64,000 bases of DNA, taken from NCBI GenBank assembly GCA_029953675.1, contig JAMWBK010000008.1:901001-965000 (forward strand). Reading direction: 5' to 3'. Made by a program: the position numbers and the translations under genes. The stretch comes from Rhodosorus marinus. Lineage: Eukaryota; Rhodophyta; Stylonematophyceae; Stylonematales; Stylonemataceae. Positions 56,539-64,000 of this stretch are shown one piece after another (position 1 is the first letter of the stretch; the number at the start of each line of letters is the position of its first letter). The notes below the pieces were generated by a model. That model saw nothing but the letters and a program-made list of their open reading frames with translations, had not been told where the DNA came from and did not search any database.

Positions 56539-58162
56539 GTTAGAACCCAACGGTGAATGAGACGAAATTCAGTCGGAAATCGCTGGACAAAGTGAACCAC
56601 ACAATCAAGGACGCCACCGGATCTTCAGAACCTCCGAGAACAGCCATAGTGAGACCAAAAAATGCCAGTGTGCGTACGACGGTGTGCTACAAAGTAAACA
56701 CAGGATACCACAGTCTCACCTGAAGCTCATAATCGCAGCTCCCACGGGATACAAAAGACCCTATTCAGAAACAAGTACGGTTCACAGTGCAAGAACTTCT
56801 CCCCAGAATTCAAGCACAACACCAATCGGAACGAAGGAAAACCCCCCTCGCCAAGCCTTCCCCAGTGCAAAAAAAAAAAAAGCGGAAAAAAAACCATTAG
56901 CAAGTTCGGGGCAGAAAGATTCAAACCAGAGAGACGATAGCTCTTAACAATCGTACAACCAGCCCCCGCCACTGGAAATCGACTCCAAGCCTCATACGCA
57001 CGAAGGGCATCTCAAGAGTTAGGGTAGCACTTTTGCGTCCGATTAACGCGATTAGTACAATTGTACATATATTGTTTAATAAACGAAGAAAAGTCAGCCT
57101 TTTTTCCCGATGCTGCGTGTACTTACTCCCTATAGGACGTTTTATGACGGCCTATCCACAATCGATTTTCATTAGTTTTCAACCACAGCAGAATATCAGC
57201 TTGAAAAACTTCGAAAACACACCCTACAGGAATTTCGTCGAATTATCTTAAAAACAATTAGATAAATACAAAATCAAAAGAAAAATCAGAGAGATTAAAA
57301 ATACTCCCAAAAACTTTTGCAAAAAGGAAATTTCTAACGAGGAATCATGTGCTAGAACGCACTTTTCCTGATTGGCTTTCCATCGCCTTTTGCCCGAGTT
57401 CCACATCATGAAAGAAGACTCTTCTCAAAAAAAAGAAAAAAAAGGGGGCCTACCGTGTGCTGAAAGGCCGAATTCTGACAAAAGAAAACAATATTTTTGA
57501 AAGTTCTCTCTCTCCCCCCCAACGAACACCAAAGAAATGAGGAATATTTCGGCATTCGGAATCCTATATTAATAATTAATAAGTTTATTCAATATTTTAC
57601 ATTATGAGAGATTCCTTCTTTGATGCTCAATATATCCCCCTTTCTCATTTTGAGATTGTAAGTGACATCCTGAGCGTTGCCCTTTAAGGCGCAAAAACAG
57701 GTTTTCTCTTGAGGAGAAATTGGAATTTGCGTACTCTAAAATTAAGAATATCTAAGGCCAAAAAATATGGTACTAATATTATAAATATTTTATTTTATTT
57801 GAGCATAGATCTTAAATATGTCATGTTTGGAAGTATTTTCTTATATTTGGGATTCTTAAGAGGGGGGAGGGGGGGTAGCGAGAGCTGCTGGCTTTTGACG
57901 TAAACGGGACTTTGAGGCTCTACTTAGCTGAGACGTAGTGGGAAGAAGGCCTGGCAGTGTGTGGGGGAGTTCGGAGAGAAAGAGTGGATTGTGTGTGTTT
58001 TCTTGAGATTGGTGCTTCTGTGTGTTTTAGAGTGTTTGTTGTTTGTGGTCTGAGATTGGAGTGTGTTTGTGAAAGGGAGGAGCTTGTCCGTTTGGTTTGG
58101 AGGTTGTGGTGGAAGCTTTTTGTTGAAGTTTCTGTTTGTGTTTGGTATTTGTTTGATATTTG

Positions 58163-59173
58163 ATGGCGCTTGTTGGAAGTATGCAGTCGGGTGAGAGTGA
58201 GTCAAGTAGTAATAGTAGTAGTAATAGTAGTATAAGTCAACGAATGGCGCTGTGTTCTGGCGAGTATACGAAACTCATGAAGCTGGAGCACAGCGCTACT
58301 TATGTGAAGGATATCTATTCTCGCCGCCGTTACAGGTAATCTCTTGCGCTGCTATACTTTGTGTCAGCCTCTTTCTTGTTTGAAATGCTGAGGGATTTTT
58401 TTTGTTCGAATTTTCCACAGGGAGACGGTCGTGTGCTTCACGTCTTCCGGTGTAAAAACCGGATGGTGTTTTTGACGGCAGCGGGGCTGTCGTGATGCAT
58501 GGTTTTGAAGCTGGTAAGTCGTGACGAAGTAGTCGTGGTGGCTATGAAGAATAAGTGTTGACAATACTCCTTTTCATTCTTGCAGCTGAGACAAGGGCGA
58601 GCTTAATTGATGAAGGGAGAATACGTATTCATGATTTTGCGGCCAAGGTTTTTGAGGACAGGAATTCTCTTCGGGGAGGTGCATTTGTTGTAACCGAGGA
58701 CTTGAAGAGAGGAACAGTTGTGTCCAAATGGTGTCTAGTCTTGACCGAGGACCTTCACTTTATTATTGAAGGTCCGCGCATACTCTCACCGTCCTCCCGA
58801 GATACCTTAATATCGCTTTTGGACACGGCAGAAGAAATTGGCTGTCCCCGAGCGTTTGTCTGCATCGAGAAATCGCATGAGTAAGTGAAGCCCAATTCGT
58901 TTTATGCTTCTTGTGGGAATCGCTCACTAGGAGCGCGGCCGAAATGAACAGCTAGCACTTGTTGAATTGCGCTACTACTACAACATTTTTTGGCTAATTC
59001 TGGACTGTCACTTGCCGTTCGCTCGTAGGTTCATAAAGCAGCTGATTCGAGCGTTCCGCTACTACGGTTTCGAAATGTTACACCCGGAGTCGTTTGAGAG
59101 GCCGCTTGTGACAAGAATTGATGAGAATTTTGCTGTGATGGCCAGTACGGTAATCGACAGCGACTCGAATTAG
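58163..59173 (+). CDS. OAZ: Ornithine decarboxylase antizyme, made by +1 frameshift
   Basis: Antizyme binds ornithine decarboxylase, sends it to the proteasome and blocks polyamine uptake. Four exons are inferred: 58163-58335, 58421-58513, 58586-58880 and 59029-59173. Frame 1 gives 75 codons (MALVGSMQSGES... ending GVKTGWCF) and stops at TGA 58473-58475. In the +1 frame from GAC 58474 translation can run 159 codons to TAG 59171. The second frame has the antizyme core: LHFIIEGPRILSPSSRDTLI, SLLDTAEEIGCPRAFVCIEK and LIRAFRYYGFEMLHP. It lines up with the animal blocks (LYIEIPGG...., F-EEQL--DHVFICFHK, LLRTFSFLGFEIVRP). Total ~234 aa, the usual antizyme length. The stop context TGG TGT TTT TGA copies the known TGG TGC TCC TGA site. 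A splice variant that skips the site (58449-58585) would also keep frame and must be excluded by RNA. Confidence 0.82.
58464..58493 (+). promoter_or_regulatory. Programmed +1 frameshift site with 3' hairpin
   Basis: TGG TGT TTT TGA at 58464-58475, with UUU as the P-site codon on a UGA stop as in nematode antizymes. It is followed at once by ACGGCAGC (58475-58482), loop GGG and GCTGTCGT (58486-58493), an 8-bp stem with one G-U pair. High polyamine levels would be expected to raise frameshifting. Site and stem are directly visible; function is inferred. Confidence 0.78.
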
Positions 59174-59674
59174 ATACCTCCATATGTGCATTATCATCTC
59201 CTGAGCAAGTCCGGCAGCTTTTCTGTTAGAATAAGGAGGCCAAAAGCGCGATCATCCTTGAAACGCGCAGTTGTACATCAAAAAAAGACATGTAGTACTT
59301 GTTAAAACTAAAATTTGCTTCCTAATTCTCCTAACACAGTCCAAGGAACGAATAGTGCCGACGCAAGCGGTGTTAATAGCATCACTACACATCACTACGA
59401 AGATACATTTAGTAGATTTCTGCTTCTAGCTATCTATTGAAGTCTCACAAACCAACTACAAACAGCCTCCAGAGAGGCCGAAGATGAATCAGACTAGTAC
59501 ATGGATACCCATACAGACTCTGCTGAGGAAGCTAACTCTGTGTAGTATTGGTTCAAACGGTACCTTTTTCGGGGTTTGGGAGAGACTTGGTAAGGCAAGA
59601 CCTGAAATCAGAGCAAGTACTGATGAGGTAAGGTGGTTGAACAGGAGTGGAAGAAAAGTTTCTGAAAAGAATAT
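59174..59674. other. Intergenic between antizyme and VTC1-like
   Basis: About 500 bp. No gene seen; the two genes run in the same direction but are independent units. Confidence 0.45.
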
Positions 59675-60166
59675 ATGATGGATGGTGATACGGATATTGA
59701 GATTGCGGAGGTGGACGAGGCAGAACAAGGGCTTACCTCCGATGAGATGATGGAGCCGCTGCTACCTGACAAAAAAGAGGTTAAGAAGGGGAAAAGGAAG
59801 GGGAAAAAGAAGAAAAACACGATGCCACATGATATTGGGACCACGATGCAATCTGAGAGGACTTTCATGAAGTGGGTGTGGCTTGGTTTCCACATTGGAG
59901 CGATTGGTACCTTCATTCTTGCGTTTTTTGCGAAATCTCAATATCCAGTGGCTGAGGTCCTCCTCGTGCTTGCAACATGGGTAATTGCGTTTTCATTTGT
60001 CTTATTCGGAACTGTGAACTTTTACAGGAGGCGGAGGGCCTTAGCCAAGGGCCTCTCTGACCGATTTTTCTGGGATAATCGTTGGGGACCATATGCTGCG
60101 GTTGGAGCGATAGTTTTTGAGATCCTTATGGTCGTGGTATTCGCATGGTACACAGGAACTTCGTAG
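59675..60166 (+). CDS. VTC1-like DUF202 membrane protein
   Basis: 163 aa, no intron. An acidic start (MMDGDTDIEIAEVDEAEQG) and a Lys-rich stretch precede a DUF202/VTC1 domain: QSERTFMKWVWLGFHIGAIG matches the family N-E-R-T-F-L-x-W helix, and NRWGPYAAVGAIVFEILMVV the last helix. Three membrane segments are predicted at about 62-82, 90-115 and 137-160. VTC1 is a subunit of the polyphosphate polymerase of vacuole/acidocalcisome membranes in fungi and protists. The catalytic VTC4 part is not here. Role in polyphosphate is inferred from family. Confidence 0.75.
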   Translation: MMDGDTDIEIAEVDEAEQGLTSDEMMEPLLPDKKEVKKGKRKGKKKKNTMPHDIGTTMQSERTFMKWVWLGFHIGAIGTFILAFFAKSQYPVAEVLLVLATWVIAFSFVLFGTVNFYRRRRALAKGLSDRFFWDNRWGPYAAVGAIVFEILMVVVFAWYTGTS

Positions 60167-60676
60167 AAGCATGTTAATCTTGTCGCAGATCGTAGCTTCG
60201 TCTTCTCTCAGAAGCCGGAAGATGAAGGTACTTCTCACTGACACGCTAATGATGTACATATATGGATCTAAGACGACATGAGGAAGGTGGCCTATTACAT
60301 GAACGAAGGGTAGCTAATGATACTAGACGCGGACTGTGATCCCCACAGGCATGCTGCGCACATGGAATTCTTGAAAAACGAATTTTTTTAAAGTTGCATT
60401 GTCGTGCATCAGAATGAAGATTTTCGACGAATTGTTGCGAAAGATTCCTCTCATACCGCTTTGGCAAAAGCGGCACTTCGCTTGTTAAAAATCGGCCAAT
60501 AAAGCCCTAATATCTAACCTCCTTGGTAGCCCTTAGCATGGCAGCCAAAGATTACGCCCTTTGTCATTCCACAGGACTATACAAGTTTCCCATGGTTCTT
60601 AGAGAGTGCAACCATTTCCGAGTCCTGTACAGGTTTCACGTGTTGAGTCTGATTCTTCACGCATTTGCTCAGCGAT
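60167..60676. other. Intergenic between convergent VTC1-like and YIP1
   Basis: 3' UTRs of both genes; nothing else seen. Confidence 0.45.
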
Positions 60677-61998
60677 TTAGAAAATCGTGATCAACGCGAA
60701 GGATGTGTACAACAGAGCAAGCGGGTAGGCGGCAAGCCAAAACTGATCCTAGATTGCAGAGCAATGGCAGTAGCGGGTGGGGCAGAATAGCTGTTAGAGA
60801 AGCATCTAGAAGGGGAACTATTGAGCGGCCCGCCATTACCTTCATCCTCAGGCATGATACGAAAATGTTAGCCGCCGTGCTTGTACACCATAGTATGAAA
60901 ACTCCCCCAATCGAGATTCCAATGATTCCGAGAGTCCTTTTGAACAACAATCGAAACGGAATCACAACTATAAGTCACGTCCGCCATACGCAGCAAGCGT
61001 GGTTTTCTTGTAATCGTTCTCTCCACGAACTCTGAACTTACTTGAGGTCGATGACAATCGCTATCATGGCCAAGAATACCATCGGCAGGAGAGCGTATCC
61101 AAGAATACTGGAAAGGAGAATAGTAGAATGGATGTGTTAGTAAAGCTCAGTCAACGTTTCCGGCTTGGACAATCCTGCAATGAGACACACCTTGTGCTAC
61201 GGTATAAGTCGATTTGTGTTTCACACATGAAGTTAAAAATCAAGTAAATAGTAACGCAGCCGACTGTTGCGTAGCCGTAAATAACACCGAATCTCACGTC
61301 TCCCGAAAGCAGGAGCGCCAGTCCTGGTGCGCGGGAGGATGGAGAGGATGCTTAGGGACGAATGATCATTTTCTGGTTTTCGCTTTCTTCATCCTGGAGT
61401 TCGGTGGTGCGTACCGAGTAGGAGGCAGAACAAGAGCGGCCCAGACATATCAGCTTCGTCTGCAAAGTCTGCTGTATACTTTGTGAAGGGGTTGAGGACC
61501 ATTTTCGCTTTTCTCAGAATATGTTCTACGTTTACGCCGAGCTCTGGTGAAACAATCAACGAAGCACGCTTAGTTAAACCACAACGTTCGCTCGTACTAG
61601 TGTACTTGAATGATCGTGTTTACCTTCTAAGAGCGGGGGTTCGTCTTCAAAAGACACAGCCCCCATCGCAGGTGGAGGAGGTGCTTGTGGAGGAAGCTGG
61701 GGTTGCAGAAACCCCTGCTGACTCATCTAGAAACGCAAGCAAAACAACGAAACGCTCATATATTAGTAGCAACATCGTACACGCCTAATTCATCAACAAG
61801 AAACAAAATACTACTTGAAGACGTACTTGAGGCTGTCCTGTCGCATACGATGAAGGATCGTAAAACCCATCACCTGCTCGTCCCTGAGACCATAAACAAA
61901 ACCCCCCCAAAAAAGCCTTCAGTTCATCGCCTCCATTCAGACCACATCAAAAAAACAACCAACAACTCTGCCCTCACCTGCTGGAACACATTGTCCAT
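60677..61998 (-). CDS. YIP1: YIP1/YIPF5-family Golgi membrane protein
   Basis: Five-helix membrane protein of the ER-Golgi pathway that binds Rab GTPases and COPII parts. Eight small exons are inferred on the minus strand: 61998-61978, 61883-61827, 61726-61624, 61543-61415, 61323-61191, 61107-61042, 60936-60840 and 60748-60677, giving 225 aa with every phase matching. After a short Pro/Gln-rich N-terminus comes SFEDEPPLLEELGVN, nearly identical to human YIPF5. Then DMSGPLLFCLLLG, FGVIYGYATVGCVTIY, SILGYALLPMVFLA, GGVFILWCTSTAANIFV and the family C-terminus AAYPLALLYTSFALITIF. The high intron count is unusual for this window. Confidence 0.9.
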
Positions 61999-62941
61999 CC
62001 TCCACAAAACTGTTACAACAACGAAGTAAAACCCCACAAAAACAAACACCCCCAAATTCCAACCCTCAGCAAATCTCTCCCCTAATCAAGCAAACCAGAA
62101 AAAAAAAAACCAACCTAAAAGGCTCATATAAAACAGCTCAGTGCACTGATTCCTATCCTAAGATCGTCTTCAAAATTCATTCTACACAACAACAACCACA
62201 GTTTCAGTTTCTTCCATTGAACCAAACCTCTCTTCATACCACCACATTCACCATCTTCTTCCCCGTTCTCTTCAAATCTTTAAAAACAGCAACCCAAGCA
62301 ACAAAAAAGAATTTGTAGACTGAACGTCTATTTACTTCAATAATTTATTAAATAATATTGATATTATGATAAATTAAAGGCTATATATTCGTAAAGTTTA
62401 ATTTTACTTTTTTCGGGGTTAGTGTTTGAAAATGGATTGGTTTGTAAGTATTTTGGTAAATTTTGTTTTAAAATATGTAGTTTTATTACGGTTAGTCTGT
62501 GATTTGGTTGCGTATTGGGTGAAGGTAGAGAAAACTAACTGGTCTGAGGTGCGTTGGGTGGGGATTAGATACTGGTCTGGGTCTAGTCATCAGCGGTTTC
62601 CATGATATAGGCCATGCCATAGATGTAAAGAGTCGCTGAGGAGCGCAGACCCGCCTGTACTACCCTGCATCCGAGATTCTGCTTGCGACAGGTCTCTGAT
62701 TTTATCTCCGCGAGACTCTCGTATGGTTGCGAGCAGGTCAAAACAAGATAGGATTTGGTGTCCTGTGAACCGTTCGACGCATCTTCTTGTGCGCGGTTGC
62801 TTTTTTCGTGCGCCTGCAGTTTTCAGCCTTCTGCCTCCGTGACGTCATGTAAGATGACGGCTCTTTCCACATGCCTGACTATCTCACTTGCCTCCATGCC
62901 ACGAAATAATCAAGTCTGAAAGATTCGTGTGGAGTATGTTC
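61999..62941. other. Intergenic, no gene seen
   Basis: A/C-rich at 62030-62300 (YIP1 promoter side), AT-rich at 62310-62500, then ordinary sequence. No coding evidence. Confidence 0.4.
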
Positions 62942-63817
62942 CTAATCAAGCAAGTCCGGCGGTCTATCTTCGTAATTTTCCACCACAAACTCTTTAAGCG
63001 CTCTCAAGCCTCGACTCAGTTCCACCTCAGCGAAGTGGAGTCGTTGCATGGAGCTAATATTCCGCAGCTGCATAACCTTGTCATCAGGCTGTAGTGCAAG
63101 GGCACGAAGGAGAGCAAAGGACAGTATCTCCTCCTTGGAAAGCATGGTGTCCCCCGATTTCTTAGCTACATCCCGATATGCTCGAACCTGCCGTGTAAAT
63201 CCGCGAACCATGTCGAGTGATGATGACACATCTGAAAGGACATTCAAGTGTCCCTCAAGAAAGAGATCAATCTTCTCGATATTGTCCATGACACGATTGA
63301 CCTCTCTGACCGCCATCAACAATTCTAGCTCTTCATTGATGCCCTCCGTTCTCAGGTCTTCCACAAGCTCCACCACGGCTATCGGCATTGGCGATTCAAA
63401 TAGCCTCTGGTGGACGACAAGTCTCTGTGAAGCAACGCACTTAAGCTGAGGTTGGTCTGTAAAACCCCAGTTTTCCTCCTGAACCTTGATCACAACTCCA
63501 TCCGTAGAGTCCATTCTCAATGCTCCCAAAGACTTGTGATCAGAGTTCATCACCATCTCACAAACCTCGCCATCCACCATCACATTAACCGTGTCCGTCG
63601 GCACGAGCACTCTACTATTGTTCGCTGTCACTAACGGCAGTACCAATCTACCAAGCTCGCGATGTTCAGCAATCTCCTCCAGCTCAGCCGGTCCTAGCTG
63701 CTTCGATAGTCGGTTCCAATCATATTCAAGCTTCGCTCGCCGTCGACTTCTGTCACTCGCTGATCGTTGTGCTCTCTTCCCACCACCGATCCGAAAAGAG
63801 TGTATGAATGTAGTCAT
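62942..63817 (-). CDS. LON substrate-binding-domain-like protein
   Basis: 291 aa in a single block. The first ~30 residues are basic (FRIGGGKRAQRSASDRSRRR) and may be a targeting leader. LVLPLVTANNSRVLVPTDTVNV and, later, CVASQRLVVHQRLFESPMPIAVVELVED resemble the PUA-like N-terminal (LAN) domain of Lon and of stand-alone plastid/cyanobacterial LON-domain proteins. The C-terminal half is a helical bundle with EEILSFALLRALALQPDDKVMQL, also typical of that region. No ATPase or protease part. A possible first exon lies upstream (ATG 63909, donor CAG|GTGTGC, acceptor CCAAG|ATG at 63817), which would add 14 residues. Assignment is moderate. Confidence 0.55.
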   Translation of the reverse strand: MTTFIHSFRIGGGKRAQRSASDRSRRRAKLEYDWNRLSKQLGPAELEEIAEHRELGRLVLPLVTANNSRVLVPTDTVNVMVDGEVCEMVMNSDHKSLGALRMDSTDGVVIKVQEENWGFTDQPQLKCVASQRLVVHQRLFESPMPIAVVELVEDLRTEGINEELELLMAVREVNRVMDNIEKIDLFLEGHLNVLSDVSSSLDMVRGFTRQVRAYRDVAKKSGDTMLSKEEILSFALLRALALQPDDKVMQLRNISSMQRLHFAEVELSRGLRALKEFVVENYEDRPPDLLD

Positions 63818-64000
63818 CTTGGTTTATGTACAAGAGTCTCGTTTCAGTACCCAAAAAAACAGCACACCTGCGTTCCGTCCTTCACCTCCGCTCTCGTCGC
63901 TGACCTCATGGACTAAACCGTCTTCCCGTCTTCACTTGGAGAGTCGACAGAGTGCATCAGTGGGTGATATCCGTTTGGATGCGACTTGGTCCGGCTCGTT
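63818..64000. other. Window end, upstream of the LON-like gene
   Basis: Contains a possible short first exon of the LON-like gene (63909 to about 63868). Nothing else can be supported before the window ends. Confidence 0.3.

Larger units (their letters stand above)
55282..58162. other. Long intergenic region with hairpins
   Basis: About 2.9 kb without a supportable gene. Contains a 16-bp-arm hairpin (55982-56023), a short inverted repeat (56281-56325), a ~48-bp-arm inverted repeat (56412-56538), A-runs (56868-56892, 57428-57446) and AT-rich DNA at 57540-57830. The last ~250 bp are G/T-rich and form the 5' leader of the antizyme gene. Confidence 0.4.

Noticed and set aside
57957..58163. Cys/Val-rich frame just before the antizyme start
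   Set aside because: G/T-rich leader sequence; better explained as antizyme 5' UTR.
1..64000. CRISPR arrays, operons or bacterial origin
   Set aside because: Spliced genes, ESCRT/COPI/COP9 proteins and LTR elements show nuclear eukaryotic DNA; no spacer-repeat array seen.

Overview
This is nuclear DNA of a photosynthetic eukaryote, most likely a red alga or a close relative (inference). Genes are split by short GT-AG introns (mostly about 50-140 nt). Products are typical eukaryotic housekeeping proteins: coatomer, ESCRT-III, COP9 signalosome, Golgi YIP1, ER BiP, nucleolar NOP53. Several have a plant or algal flavour: plant-type dihydrodipicolinate reductase with an N-terminal extension, a BIN4-like topoisomerase VI partner, a raffinose-synthase/Sip1-type GH36 enzyme, and proteins with plastid-like leaders (one starts MAFV). 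There are no operons. Exon borders were read by eye from splice signals, reading phase and remembered family similarity.

Layout. 0.4-3.2 kb: COPE(+) and DapB(-), convergent. 3.2-6.9 kb: a Ty3/gypsy element with target duplications, inserted inside a small host reading frame. 8-10 kb: a mitochondrial carrier(+) and an AlkB-like dioxygenase(-) whose stop codons overlap. 12-19.5 kb: a ketopantoate-reductase-like protein(+), a MAFV protein(+), NOP53(-) and CHMP1(+). 20-21.5 kb: a damaged tRNA-Phe-like sequence, a 92-bp tandem duplication, a 5'-truncated TDP1 and a solo LTR. 21.8-28 kb: BIN4-like(+), an acidic-tailed unknown(-), a copia remnant and an intact MULE transposase(+). 30-33.6 kb: GNAT(+) and CSN3(-). 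36-43 kb: a MITE-like foldback and two tandem BiP genes(+) that share a gene-conversion tract. 43.4-46.1 kb: palindromic integrase debris and another foldback. 46-51 kb: an SPX-SLC13 phosphate transporter(+) and a UBL-transmembrane (DSC3/TMUB-like) protein(-). 52-55 kb: GH36(-). 58-64 kb: an ornithine decarboxylase antizyme(+), a VTC1-like protein(+), YIP1(-) and a LON-domain protein(-).

The most notable item is the antizyme gene at 58163-59173. Its first reading frame ends in TGG TGT TTT TGA. The antizyme domain continues in the +1 frame, and an 8-bp hairpin begins at the stop codon. This is the hallmark of polyamine-controlled +1 ribosomal frameshifting. I recall no description of it from the red-algal/plant lineage; that recollection needs a search.

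Functional links are loose. The SPX transporter and VTC1-like protein both concern phosphate or polyphosphate. The BiP pair, the UBL-TM protein, YIP1 and COPE all serve the early secretory pathway. Intergenic DNA is rich in inverted repeats and hairpins, and the retroelement debris is itself folded into palindromes, so template-switch or foldback rearrangement seems common in this genome.
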